Shown here piece after piece: positions 46,673 through 56,207 of a DNA stretch of 64,000 nucleotides. This stretch comes from Paenibacillus sp. 32352. Lineage in GTDB: Bacteria > Bacillota > Bacilli > Paenibacillales > NBRC-103111. The position numbers were made by a program, and so were the translations under genes. A model generated the notes under the pieces. That model saw nothing but the letters and a program-made list of their open reading frames with translations, ran no database searches and had not been told where the DNA came from. Every line of letters starts with the position of its first letter. The stretch's first letter is position 1. The stretch covers positions 248,001 through 312,000 of the forward strand of contig NZ_MZNT01000011.1 of NCBI RefSeq assembly GCF_002042965.1, read 5' to 3'.

Positions 46673-46719
46673 TCACCCTTTCATTGCTGCTGAGCAGTGG
46701 TGGAGGGGTGATTTTTTTT
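46673..46719 (+). terminator. Terminator after the GH29 gene
   Basis: TCACCC (46673-46678) pairs with GGGTGA (46706-46711), with smaller pairing inside, followed by eight T. Confidence 0.8.
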
Positions 46720-46900
46720 GCTTTTTTCCCCTTTTGACTAAAAAACATGTGCGACCCATTGGATATCGCAAAATGATTTGAAGCATTTCAGCCTAATTCT
46801 TTAATAATTACAAATAATATTTAGTTATTCTATAGAATTTGTCATAGCCCAACTTTATAATGTGGACAGATCATTACGCCTATTAAAGGAGAGGTTTTCT

Positions 46901-47725
46901 GTGATTACGTTAACCGGATTCGCGGATGAGATATCATCTGATTTAGAGGAACAACTGGACGTGCTTGAATCGGAAGGTATTTATCATCTTGAGCTTCGCA
47001 GCGTATGGGGAAAAAACGTGTTGAAGCTTTCGAACGAGGAAACGGTGAAGGTGAAAGAACGGCTGGATCAACGGGGATTTCGTGTTTCCTCGATCGGTTC
47101 ACCGATAGGCAAAATAAAAATAACCGATGCTTTTGAACCTCATTTGGAAGAGGCCAAACACGCCATTCAGCTTGCCAAGTTCTTTGCTGCACAGTATGTC
47201 CGTATTTTTTCCTTTTATATCCCGGACGGAAACCCGGCTGACTATCGGGCAGAAGTATTAGGGCGCATGGAACGGCTGACCCGTTTGGCGGAGAGCGAAG
47301 GGGTAATCCTGCTGCACGAGAATGAAAGCCATATATATGGTGACACGGGTGAGCGGTGTTTGGATATATTGCAAGCCAATGCTTCCGCACATTTGGGTGC
47401 CGCTTTTGACCCGGCAAACTTCGTACAATGCAAGGTGGAACCTATAACGGAAGCATACCCGCTGCTGAGCGAATATATTTCCTATATCCATATTAAGGAC
47501 GCATTGATGGAGAACGGTAAGGTAGTACCTGCCGGAGAGGGAGACGGACAGCTGCGCCAGCTTATCCATAAGCTGAATGAGCGTGGATATTCAGGATTTT
47601 TGTCTTTGGAGCCGCATTTGAAAGCGGAAGGGAAATGGCAGGGCTTTGATAAGCCGGAGTTATTCGTTGTTGCAGCCAAAGCCTTAAAGCAGCTGTTAAC
47701 CGAACACAATATAACCTGGTCATAG
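46901..47725 (+). CDS. Sugar phosphate isomerase/epimerase-like TIM-barrel protein (AP endonuclease 2 superfamily)
   Basis: 274 residues. The pattern ITLTGFADEISSDLEEQLD at the start, then HLELRSVWGKNV, VRIFSFYIPDG, LLHENESHIYGDTGERCL, GAAFDPANFVQCK, YISYIHIKDAL and a final GFLSLEPHL matches xylose-isomerase-like TIM barrels. Metal-binding glutamates, histidines and aspartates are in these strands. Members isomerise or epimerise sugars such as keto-inositol or uronate derivatives; the substrate here is unknown. It starts with GTG, with AAAGGAG upstream. TATAAT at 46856 with no clear -35 box may be its promoter. It stands alone between two sugar operons. Confidence 0.87.
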   Translation: MITLTGFADEISSDLEEQLDVLESEGIYHLELRSVWGKNVLKLSNEETVKVKERLDQRGFRVSSIGSPIGKIKITDAFEPHLEEAKHAIQLAKFFAAQYVRIFSFYIPDGNPADYRAEVLGRMERLTRLAESEGVILLHENESHIYGDTGERCLDILQANASAHLGAAFDPANFVQCKVEPITEAYPLLSEYISYIHIKDALMENGKVVPAGEGDGQLRQLIHKLNERGYSGFLSLEPHLKAEGKWQGFDKPELFVVAAKALKQLLTEHNITWS

Positions 47726-47744
47726 AGTTCGTCCTTCTTAATAA

Positions 47745-47786
47745 AAGCAGCCCCTACGGCCCTGCTGACGGGGAAGCGGGCTGCTT
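47745..47786 (+). terminator. Hairpin after the TIM-barrel gene
   Basis: A perfect 9-bp stem (47745-47753 with 47778-47786) around a GC-rich loop. The following tail has few T, so it may be a weak terminator. Confidence 0.55.
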
Positions 47787-47862
47787 CCAGATCTTTTATC
47801 TGAAATCGCATTCAACAGGGGGAAAATGATAAATACCGAGAGATCATAGGAGGCTGTCTGAA

Positions 47863-50091
47863 ATGAGGATGAGCTGGTACTACCGTATGATGTTATCTTA
47901 TACGCCGATTTTTTTCTTAGTCATCTCTTCCGTCATTTTTATCTTCTTTACCACCTTGAATCATGCCTCGGAGAACCGGTACATTGAGACGAACAAGGCG
48001 ATCGTGGAACAGATGATGCAGAATTTGGAGGCTGATTTGAAGCTTATTGAGCGAAATGCGGTAAGCGCTTTAATTACCGACCGAAAGATAGAACAATTTT
48101 TTTTCGAGCAGCAAATGGCCATCTATGATTATTATGTCATCCAGCAGAATCTGATCGCTTTGAAGTCTACTTTTCCGTTCCCCAGCTCCATTTATCTGTA
48201 TGATGAGGCAAATAAACGCATTCTTTCCGATTCCAACATTTACGATTTAGACACTTTTGCCGACCGGTCGTTTTTGATAGATGCTTCACGGCAATCAACC
48301 AGATCAGGCTGGACCGAGCCGCGGGACTATACCTTATCGACAATCGATAACAACAAACAGAAGGTCGTTTCGATCGTGAAAACCTACTCCTACTCCACCC
48401 TCCAAAAAGGAACCATAGTCATTAATATTTACGTCAGCTCGCTCATGGAATTTCTGAATAAGTACAGCCAGGAGTATCGGGGAACGATTCATATTCTGGA
48501 TACCGACGGTCAACAGTTCCAGACGCCGGCGGCGGAGCATTCAATATCATCCCGTCTGCGGGTGGCCTCGGATTATACGGGATGGACCTATTACACCGAC
48601 ACCATCAATGCCGCGGGCTATTCTGCGCTATCTTTATTATCCAACGTGTGGATCATCACGATCCTTGTCATCATTGTACTGGCGCTTATCTGGTTTACTT
48701 TCATCACTCACATCCACTACAGGCCAATTCAAAATCTGGTCGACAAGATCAATGCAATCACGGTCAGAAAAAGCGGCACACGGGGCGTCAGAACACATCT
48801 CAACGAATTCAAAATCATCGAATCGGCTATTGACAGTCTGCTTGCCAAAGCGATCGATTACAACACTCTGCAAGAGGCCGAGGCACTGCATCGCAAGCGG
48901 ATCCTGCTGCAAGAATTGACCGTCGGCCATCGGAAGCTAAGCGATTTAAAATGGAAGGAAGACGCCGTATCATTAGGACTGCCGGCGGATTACGATAGAA
49001 TCTGTGTCGTCGCCGTCGAAATTGACCGGTACAGCGTTTTTACGGAATCCTATAAGCAGGGTGACCAGCATCTTCTGAAATACATTCTGGAGAGCGCCTT
49101 TATCGAGTTAGCTAATGACCGCGGTGTACAGCAGTGTTGCGTTTGGACGGAACCGCAGCAGGCCTCATTTATATTGTTCCTGAAGGAGCCTCACAGCCCT
49201 TATCCAGAGACGATTTATCGTATGTGTGAGGAATACAGGGGCTGGATTCATGCAAATCTGCAATTAACCGTATCCGTTGGTATCGGCACCGTGTCGAACG
49301 GAATGGAGGCCATCGCACAGTCATACCGCCATGCGTGCATCAACGTATCCTACAAGGCCGTATTTGGGACCAACTCCGTTATCGACAACCGGCTGGCCGA
49401 ATCTAAACCGGATAACGACTCCTATGCTCTATTCAGCACCATGCCGGAAATGGTTCATCTGCTCCGGAAGGGTGACAGTCAATGGCGAAATAAGCTGTCC
49501 CAAATCATGGGAGAACTGCAAAGCAGAAGGCTGGGCAGAGCGGAATTAGCCTCTTTCACGACTAGTCTGGCCCAGTATATTGAGAAAGAACTGACCTCCA
49601 TGCCGGTTGAATTGACAGTAGCCTGGCATGAGTCCTATAGCGACCGATTTGATGCTCTTGCAGAAAAAACGGAAACATTGGGAGAGCTGCATCGGGACCT
49701 GGAAGTCGTCATGAGCGATCTGGCGATGGACATAGGGAAGATGCTGGAAACTTCCAGCAGCAAATCAATTGCCATGCGCATGAAAGCATATATCGATGCA
49801 AACTACACGGATTCAGAGCTGTCCTTAGTGGGGGTCAGCGAGGTATTCGATATGCCTGTCAGCAACGCTAGTCTGCTTTTCAAGAAGGAGATCGGCGAGA
49901 AGTTTATTGATTATGTATTAAAGGTTCGACTCGAGCATGCGCGCGGCATGCTGGTAGAAACGGATGATCCGATTCAGTCCATTGCGGAAAAAGTCGGATA
50001 TTCCCATGTACTTTCCTTTCATCGTGCCTTTAAGAAAGTGTTCGGGTTTCCACCTGGCGAGTACCGGGCGATCTATCGAACGCATCGATAG
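47863..50091 (+). CDS. Membrane-anchored AraC-family regulator (one-component sensor)
   Basis: 742 residues, the same architecture as the protein at 41243. Membrane segments lie near 10-31 and 263-284, with an extracellular sensor between them, and a cytoplasmic linker follows. The C-terminal AraC domain (about 640-738) has MPVSNASLLFKKEIGEKF and IQSIAEKVGYSHVLSFHRAF. It precedes a complete LplABC importer and a rhamnosidase, so it most likely controls those genes. Repeat copy 4, with terminator-like hairpins at both ends, lies between this gene and the permeases. The two parts may therefore be transcribed separately. GGAGG is weakly placed upstream of the ATG. Confidence 0.9.
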   Translation: MRMSWYYRMMLSYTPIFFLVISSVIFIFFTTLNHASENRYIETNKAIVEQMMQNLEADLKLIERNAVSALITDRKIEQFFFEQQMAIYDYYVIQQNLIALKSTFPFPSSIYLYDEANKRILSDSNIYDLDTFADRSFLIDASRQSTRSGWTEPRDYTLSTIDNNKQKVVSIVKTYSYSTLQKGTIVINIYVSSLMEFLNKYSQEYRGTIHILDTDGQQFQTPAAEHSISSRLRVASDYTGWTYYTDTINAAGYSALSLLSNVWIITILVIIVLALIWFTFITHIHYRPIQNLVDKINAITVRKSGTRGVRTHLNEFKIIESAIDSLLAKAIDYNTLQEAEALHRKRILLQELTVGHRKLSDLKWKEDAVSLGLPADYDRICVVAVEIDRYSVFTESYKQGDQHLLKYILESAFIELANDRGVQQCCVWTEPQQASFILFLKEPHSPYPETIYRMCEEYRGWIHANLQLTVSVGIGTVSNGMEAIAQSYRHACINVSYKAVFGTNSVIDNRLAESKPDNDSYALFSTMPEMVHLLRKGDSQWRNKLSQIMGELQSRRLGRAELASFTTSLAQYIEKELTSMPVELTVAWHESYSDRFDALAEKTETLGELHRDLEVVMSDLAMDIGKMLETSSSKSIAMRMKAYIDANYTDSELSLVGVSEVFDMPVSNASLLFKKEIGEKFIDYVLKVRLEHARGMLVETDDPIQSIAEKVGYSHVLSFHRAFKKVFGFPPGEYRAIYRTHR

Positions 50092-50113
50092 AGTATCTAG
50101 TCCTCTGCCTGTA

Positions 50114-50357
50114 AAGCTCCGAACAGGAGCTTCAGGTTGTTGGGACCTGGTTTTGCGTTACTATGCCACATAAGGAGGTGGGGTATGCCTCGGAGGAGTT
50201 TACGTCCGCCTTTGAAACCCGTGAAAGTACCAATAAAATACAATCACCTTTCACGGGTTTCAACAGCGGCTGGAGGGGTATACCCCACTGGAGTATATTG
50301 GCAATAGTTCAAGCTTAACAGAGTTTTTCAACAGTCCCAAGCTCCGAACAGGAGCTT
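50114..50357 (+). repeat. Hairpin-flanked palindromic element, copy 4
   Basis: The 19-bp hairpin AAGCTCCGAACAGGAGCTT is present exactly at 50114-50132 and 50339-50357; the right copy is followed by a T-rich tail. The 206-bp body has a perfect 13-bp inner stem (50214-50226 with 50249-50261). The outer arms are 50177-50191 and 50273-50289. The core is close to copy 1. A further 196 nt lie before the next gene; in them I see no gene. Confidence 0.9.
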
Positions 50358-50553
50358 TTCTTTTTATCCTCAAAAAGAAGTTAAGTCTCAAAAAAAGGTA
50401 AAGCAGCCTAAAACTCTTTCCACAAAACGGAAGCTAAGCCTCAAATTATTGTATATGTTCAACATGACCGTCCGGATGATACAGTATGACCTGTGAGACC
50501 AGCCCAACCATGCATGGGGTGTTTGGCAAATTATTTGAATAGAGGGGAGACTT

Positions 50554-51495
50554 ATGGCGATAACAACAAAGCCGAGGATCCGGGAAGCATCACGTTGGCA
50601 GATAAAAGCCCTTGTCCGCGACTGGCAGCTTTACATCCTGCTCGTGCTCCCAATGACGTATTTTCTAATATTTAAGTATGTCCCTATGCTCGGCGTTATC
50701 ATTGCATTTAAGGACTATAACATCTTCAAGGGAATTCTGGGGAGCTCATGGGTGGGCCTTGAAACCTTTCGGGAAGTATTCAAAATGCAAGGGTTCTATC
50801 TCGCATTGCGGAATACGTTCACGCTGAATCTGCTCGATTTGCTCGTCAGCTTTCCAATTCCTATCCTGTTAGCCATTCTTCTCAACGAGCTGCGTATTCA
50901 ATGGTTCAAGAAGGGGGCACAGATGGTCCTTTACCTGCCGCATTTTATTTCATGGGTCATCATTGGCGGCATGGCGGTTCAACTGCTCGCTACAAATACC
51001 GGTATCGTGAACAGTGTATTGAAATCCTTGAACCTGGAAGCGATCCCCTTCCTGACGGAGCCGGTGTATTGGGTCTTTACCTATCTTGGAATCGGCATCT
51101 GGCAAAGCGCGGGATGGGGGACCATCATCTACCTGGCCGCCCTGACGGGCATCAATAAGGAGCTGTACGAGGCTGCAGATGTTGACGGGGCCAGCCGCAT
51201 TCAGAAAATTTGGCACATTACGCTGCCCGGGATCAAGCCTACCATTATCATCCTGCTCATTATTAATATCGGCCATATGGCAAGCATAGGCTTCGACCGG
51301 CCGTTCGTGCTCAGCAATCCGCTCGTGACAGATGTGTCTGAGGTCATTAGTACTTACGTGTATAAGATCGGTATCCAATCGGCTCGCTATACCATCGCTA
51401 CGGCAATCGGATTATTCCAGGCGGTCGTCGGCCTGATCTTCCTGTTGACTGCCGATTATGTATCCCGCAAGGTCAATGACCAAGGCATCTGGTGA
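50554..51495 (+). CDS. ABC sugar permease, LplB type
   Basis: 313 residues, six membrane segments. YILLVLPMTYFLIFKYVPML near the start and SRKVNDQGIW at the end mark the LplB family. The EAA loop is YEAADVDGASRIQKIWHITLP. GAGGGGAG precedes the ATG. It forms the channel with the gene at 51509 and serves the binding protein at 52450. GH78 at the end of the operon suggests a rhamnose-containing oligosaccharide, such as an unsaturated rhamnogalacturonan fragment. Confidence 0.93.
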   Translation: MAITTKPRIREASRWQIKALVRDWQLYILLVLPMTYFLIFKYVPMLGVIIAFKDYNIFKGILGSSWVGLETFREVFKMQGFYLALRNTFTLNLLDLLVSFPIPILLAILLNELRIQWFKKGAQMVLYLPHFISWVIIGGMAVQLLATNTGIVNSVLKSLNLEAIPFLTEPVYWVFTYLGIGIWQSAGWGTIIYLAALTGINKELYEAADVDGASRIQKIWHITLPGIKPTIIILLIINIGHMASIGFDRPFVLSNPLVTDVSEVISTYVYKIGIQSARYTIATAIGLFQAVVGLIFLLTADYVSRKVNDQGIW

Positions 51496-51508
51496 GGAGG
51501 AACGTTTC

Positions 51509-52399
51509 ATGAACAGCCAAGGTATGGCAACAAAAACTGCAGATAGCGGCGCTAAGCTGTTGGACGGGATCATCATTGGATTGATTGGAATTGCCAGTGT
51601 GCTCTGTCTGATCCCCATGCTTCACATCCTGGCCCTATCCCTAAGCGGGAACAGCGCCATCTTGGCCGGTAAGATCACGATTATCCCGATGGAGATCAAT
51701 CTGACGGCTTACAAATCCGTGTTTGGCAACGCCCAGATGATTCGTTCCCTTTTATTCACGATTCTTCTAGTGGCGCTGTTTACGGTAATCTCCATGGTCA
51801 TGACCATTATGGCCGCCTATCCGCTGACCAAAAAACATCTGAAAGGGCGCAACTTCTTCTTATTTGTGATCGTTGTAACGATGTTCTTCAGCGGCGGAAT
51901 GATTCCGGAGTATCTGCTTATCAAAAATCTGAATCTGCTGGATTCCATCTGGGCGTTGATTCTGCCGGGCGCCATTAATGCCTTTTACTTACTCATCATT
52001 AAAACATTTTTTTCTTCGATACCGGCGGAGCTTGAGGAATCCGCGCGAATGGACGGTGCGAGCCAATTCCGTATTTTGCTTAGCGTCATCCTTCCGTTGT
52101 CTCTGCCTGTACTGGCGACCTTAAGCCTCTTCTATGCAGTGGGCCGCTGGAACGGATTTATGGACGCACTCCTTTACATCACGAATTCCAACCTTTATCC
52201 GCTGCAGCTGCGATTGTACGAGATGGTCATGAACAGCCAGATCAGCGATATGGCAGAGGGACTTAGCACGACACCTCCCGTACCTGAAAGCCTCAAAGCG
52301 GCGTCCATTATGTTCGCTACTCTCCCGATTTTGTTGGTATACCCCTGGCTGCAGCGTTACTTTGTTTCCGGCATGATGATCGGCGCCGTCAAGGGATAA
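51509..52399 (+). CDS. ABC sugar permease, LplC type
   Basis: 296 residues, six membrane segments, with MFFSGGMIPEYLLIKNLNLL and EAA loop LEESARMDGASQFRILLSVI. The end is YFVSGMMIGAVKG. I chose ATG 51509 with GAGGAGG 8 nt upstream; the frame from 51458 lies inside the preceding gene. The start is 13 nt after the LplB stop, and the binding-protein gene follows after 50 nt. Confidence 0.93.
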   Translation: MNSQGMATKTADSGAKLLDGIIIGLIGIASVLCLIPMLHILALSLSGNSAILAGKITIIPMEINLTAYKSVFGNAQMIRSLLFTILLVALFTVISMVMTIMAAYPLTKKHLKGRNFFLFVIVVTMFFSGGMIPEYLLIKNLNLLDSIWALILPGAINAFYLLIIKTFFSSIPAELEESARMDGASQFRILLSVILPLSLPVLATLSLFYAVGRWNGFMDALLYITNSNLYPLQLRLYEMVMNSQISDMAEGLSTTPPVPESLKAASIMFATLPILLVYPWLQRYFVSGMMIGAVKG

Positions 52400-52449
52400 C
52401 GTGTTCTCAAGACTTATGGAAGATATTTTACTAAAAAGGAGTAGGTCAA

Positions 52450-54012
52450 ATGAAAGTGATGACAAGCAGATGGTCAAAAAGCCTGGTCGCCGTCGTTTCC
52501 ACAACGACCCTTTTGGCAGGCTGCGGAGATAACAATTCCGGAAGCAGTACGGAGAAAAAGCAAGCGCCAATAACACTGCGCATCGAGCTGTTCGATCGGA
52601 ATAATACGCCGGCGGGCGCGCCGCCTATTACGAACAATTTTATGACGAAGTATATTCAGGAGAATTTCGGTGACCCGAACAACATCAAGGTCCAGTTCGA
52701 AACGGTACCCCGTACCCAAGAAGTTGAGAAGCTGAATGTTCTCATGGCAGCCGGTCAAGCCCCGGATCTCGTATACACCTATGATACTCCTACCGTTCAG
52801 AAGTATGTGAAGGATGGGGGGTTGACCGATCTGGGGCCGCTGATCGAAAAATATGGCCAAAACCTGAAAAAGGTGTTAGGCAACGACGTATTGAGCTACG
52901 GGGTGTTTGAAGGCAAGCAGTACGCTATTCCGGCACGCCGGATGCTGCTCCCGCAGAGTACGACGCTAATACGGCAGGACTGGCTGGAAGAAGTGGGCCT
53001 GCCGGTACCTAAGACAACGGAAGAGTTCTACAATACCTTGAAAGCGTTTAAAGAGAAAAAGCCCGGCAAATCCGGCGATAAAATCATCCCGTACTCCAAT
53101 ATTGATCCTTTTCATATGAAGCCTCTTCAATATTCGTTCTGGGAGTGGGACAAAATATCCGACTCGGACCTGTTTGCAATGCCGGAATGGCTTCTTCCAG
53201 GCAACAAGGAAGGCCATCGCTTTCTGAATAAGCTGTACAACGAAGGGCTCATCGACCGGGATTTCCCGCTCACGATGAACAAGGATTTTCAGAAATTTCA
53301 GAAGGATCTGATCAGCGGTGTAGCCGGAGCCGGTACGGCAAATACGAACGAACCGGTCTATCAGGGATATTTGGCGGAAATTTCCAAGGCGGATCCTAAG
53401 GCGAAGCTTATTCCGATTGATCCGTTCACCACGCCAAAAGGCAAGCGTCCGAAAGCCTTATATTCGCCGAACGGCATGTATATGTTCGTGCCTAGTACGA
53501 GTAAAAATGCAGAAGCTGTAGTGAAATATTTGGACTGGATGGCGCAGCCGAAAAATATCATCGCGCTCCAGAACGGAACCGAAGGAAAAACCTACGAAAT
53601 GAAGGACGGTATTCCACAGACGCTGGACAACGAGGAAGCCAAGCAGACGCTGTATAACTATCCGGATTATAACATTATTCTCAACGGCAAGTTTGTAAGT
53701 ACTACGGATGAGAATCTGAATATTGCCGCGAATGCGTCCGACCCCAAATATAAGGATTTTACCATCTCAAGCATCAAGCTGGGCAGTACAGACGGAGTCA
53801 TCAAGCCTAACGTGAACACGCCGATTCAATCGGAAATCAAGTATGCCGCGACACTTAAAGCGAAGAACGATGAAATCTTCGTTAAAGTCATTACGGCAAA
53901 GCCAGCCGACTTCGATAAGGTTTATGATGCCGAGGTGAACGATTATATGAAAATCGGCGGCCAAGAGGTAATGGATGAGAAGCGTAAGGCATTTGAAGCC
54001 AATAAGAAATAA
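52450..54012 (+). CDS. Sugar-binding lipoprotein of an LplABC-type importer
   Basis: 520 residues with lipobox LLAGC. The large LplA type is shown by RQDWLEEVGLPVPKTTEEFYN, matching the protein at 37703, and by the late KPADFDKVYDAEVNDYMKIGG helix. Here the binding-protein gene follows its permeases, the reverse of the other LplABC-type operon. It is probably the surface receptor for a rhamnose-rich oligosaccharide, given the GH78 gene that follows. A terminator is located 40 nt after its stop, which would give more binding protein than rhamnosidase or make GH78 a separate unit. Confidence 0.92.
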   Translation: MKVMTSRWSKSLVAVVSTTTLLAGCGDNNSGSSTEKKQAPITLRIELFDRNNTPAGAPPITNNFMTKYIQENFGDPNNIKVQFETVPRTQEVEKLNVLMAAGQAPDLVYTYDTPTVQKYVKDGGLTDLGPLIEKYGQNLKKVLGNDVLSYGVFEGKQYAIPARRMLLPQSTTLIRQDWLEEVGLPVPKTTEEFYNTLKAFKEKKPGKSGDKIIPYSNIDPFHMKPLQYSFWEWDKISDSDLFAMPEWLLPGNKEGHRFLNKLYNEGLIDRDFPLTMNKDFQKFQKDLISGVAGAGTANTNEPVYQGYLAEISKADPKAKLIPIDPFTTPKGKRPKALYSPNGMYMFVPSTSKNAEAVVKYLDWMAQPKNIIALQNGTEGKTYEMKDGIPQTLDNEEAKQTLYNYPDYNIILNGKFVSTTDENLNIAANASDPKYKDFTISSIKLGSTDGVIKPNVNTPIQSEIKYAATLKAKNDEIFVKVITAKPADFDKVYDAEVNDYMKIGGQEVMDEKRKAFEANKK

Positions 54013-54050
54013 GCGGGCGGCATAAGCTGGCTCGCGAAAAAGCGGAAAAC

Positions 54051-54085
54051 AATCAGCCTCTTCACTGGACGGGAGGCTGATTTTT
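54051..54085 (+). terminator. Terminator after the LplA-type gene
   Basis: A perfect 10-bp stem (54051-54060 with 54073-54082) and 12-nt loop, ending in T. Confidence 0.88.
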
Positions 54086-54293
54086 CTATTCCGGTAGGTC
54101 TGTTCATATTCAAGTCCGATAGGTGAGAGCTTATCAGCAGCCATTCTTCCCAGGAAATGATTGATTAATGCTAAGGGTCCGAGTAATGTAAAGATGGACA
54201 GCAAAGTTACTAACAGCCAACCTGATGATTGGCGGTAAAGTTTCGATATCGTTTCGTTCCTGCATAACCCTAAGGAAGAAAGGAAGCGCAGCT

Positions 54294-55994
54294 ATGATAC
54301 CTTCTTGGAAAAATGTAAAGCTGAACAAGGAGCCTCGAACCCGGTATTACATAGATCCGGTTCGGATCGTCTGGAAATCGGAGGAGTCGATTCTTGAGCG
54401 TCCGGAGCTGCTTCTAGCCGGTCGGGACGGTCAATCCGTGTTGAGCTCACCTATGGATAAGGCTTGCATTCTGCGTCATGCCGGTACAGCCCCTGGATTT
54501 TTGCTGGATTTCGGAACAGAGCTGCATGGAGGAGTGCAAATCTGCATAGCAGGAGGCAGCAACAAAGACCGGAGAACGGCGAGGCTGCGTGTCCGGTTCG
54601 GAGAATCGGCCATGGAAGCGATGAGCGAACTCGGCGGAAGCACGAATGCTACGAATAACCATGCTGTGAGAGACGGCGTGTTCGAGGTCAGCTATATGGG
54701 GGCGGAAGAGATCGGGAATACCGGATTCCGCTTCGTCCGGATCGATTTTTTGGACGAAGGTCATTTCGTGCAGCTGCTTAGCGTCCGTGCTGTGGCAGTG
54801 ATGCATGATGTGGAGTATAAGGGCAGCTTCCGCTGCAGCGACGAACTGCTGAACCGGATTTGGGACACTGGGGCATACACTGTGCATCTCAATATGCAGG
54901 ATTATTTGTGGGATGGGATCAAGAGGGACCGGCTTGTATGGACAGGCGATATGCACCCGGAGACCTCAACCCTTCAGGCCGTGTTTGGATATCATGACGT
55001 GGTTCCGCGGAGTCTGGATTTCATTCGGGATGAGAGTCCGCTTCCGGGCTGGATGACAACGTTTCCCACCTATTCCATCTGGTGGATTCTGGTCCATCAT
55101 GACTGGTTCATGCATAACGGAGACCTAGATTACCTGCTGAAGCAAAAGCTTTACATGACAGGACTGCTCCGTCAGCTTGGGGCTCGCGTTCGAGATGACG
55201 GTACTGTAGACATCCCCAATCCGTTCCTGGACTGGCCGTCCTCAACAAATCCCGAAGGTGTCAGGGCCGGAGCCCATGCCTTGTTTATATGGTGTATGGA
55301 AGCAGGGGAGAAGCTTTGCAAATTTATGTCTGATGAAGAAACAGCCGAGTTTTGCCGCCGGACCGAGGCCAAGCTTCGGGAGGTAACGCCGGATCATAAT
55401 AATAGCAAGCAGGCGGCTTCCTTGTTGGCGCTTGTCGGACTGCTCGATCCGCTAAAGGCCAACGAAGAGGTCATCGCACTGGATTCGCCCAAGGGCTATT
55501 CGACTTTCTACGGCTACTATATTCTTAAGGCACGCGGGGAAGCGGGAGATATCCAGGGCAGCCTGGACAGTATTAAGGCTTACTGGGGCGGCATGCTGTC
55601 GCTTGGAGCAACTACGTTCTGGGAAGATTTCGACATCAACTGGCTGGACAATGCGGCACGAATCGATGAGCTGACGCCGGAGGGCAAGATCGACGTGCAC
55701 GGTACGTATGGAGGCTACTGCTATCAGGGCTACCGGCATAGTCTATGCCATGGCTGGGCTTCCGGTCCGACGGCATGGCTGAGTGAATATGTGCTGGGCG
55801 TTCGTGTAGCAGAGCCGGGATGCCGTACGATTCGCGTTATTCCGCAGCTGGGAGATCTGGAGTGGGCGGAGGGTACCTTTCCGACACCTCATGGCATCGT
55901 CAGATTGAAGCATAGTAAAAAAGCGGATGGTACGATACACTCAGAGATTGAAGCACCAGAGGGTGTAACCGTACTGAAGGGTATCATAGATTAG
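54294..55994 (+). CDS. Alpha-L-rhamnosidase, glycoside hydrolase family 78
   Basis: 566 residues, shorter than many GH78 enzymes (900 or more), and no signal peptide. An N-terminal beta domain (about 1-180) includes FLLDFGTELHGGVQI. The (alpha/alpha)6 barrel contains the motif DGIKRDRLVWTGDMHPET (Arg212 to about Asp219) and FWEDFDINW (Glu444), where family members hold their catalytic acids. The last part has SGPTAWLSEYVLGVRV. It removes alpha-rhamnose from oligosaccharides, consistent with the rhamnogalacturonan lyases of the window. The ATG at 54294 has AAAGGAAG 7 nt upstream; the frame from 54225 is not supported. A terminator follows at 56003. Confidence 0.9.
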   Translation: MIPSWKNVKLNKEPRTRYYIDPVRIVWKSEESILERPELLLAGRDGQSVLSSPMDKACILRHAGTAPGFLLDFGTELHGGVQICIAGGSNKDRRTARLRVRFGESAMEAMSELGGSTNATNNHAVRDGVFEVSYMGAEEIGNTGFRFVRIDFLDEGHFVQLLSVRAVAVMHDVEYKGSFRCSDELLNRIWDTGAYTVHLNMQDYLWDGIKRDRLVWTGDMHPETSTLQAVFGYHDVVPRSLDFIRDESPLPGWMTTFPTYSIWWILVHHDWFMHNGDLDYLLKQKLYMTGLLRQLGARVRDDGTVDIPNPFLDWPSSTNPEGVRAGAHALFIWCMEAGEKLCKFMSDEETAEFCRRTEAKLREVTPDHNNSKQAASLLALVGLLDPLKANEEVIALDSPKGYSTFYGYYILKARGEAGDIQGSLDSIKAYWGGMLSLGATTFWEDFDINWLDNAARIDELTPEGKIDVHGTYGGYCYQGYRHSLCHGWASGPTAWLSEYVLGVRVAEPGCRTIRVIPQLGDLEWAEGTFPTPHGIVRLKHSKKADGTIHSEIEAPEGVTVLKGIID

Positions 55995-56002
55995 CGTAGA
56001 AG

Positions 56003-56047
56003 CACTTGAAAGCTGCCGAAGCCTGTCCGCGGCCTTCAAGTGTTTTT
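56003..56047 (+). terminator. Terminator after the GH78 gene
   Basis: An 8-bp stem (CACTTGAA 56003-56010 with TTCAAGTG 56035-56042) with a G-C-rich inner part, followed by T. Confidence 0.82.
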
Positions 56048-56207
56048 GGCATGCAGGCGTTTTTTTCAGCAAATATAAAGGGAATTCTCAGTGCTTGTTA
56101 AGTGGAAGCTCAGGGGGAGATTCAGGAAAGAAGCCTATACTTGGTCTTGTAAGCAGTAAGAACATACAACTTTCTTAAAACAAAACTAACGTAGAGGTGG
56201 AATAACC

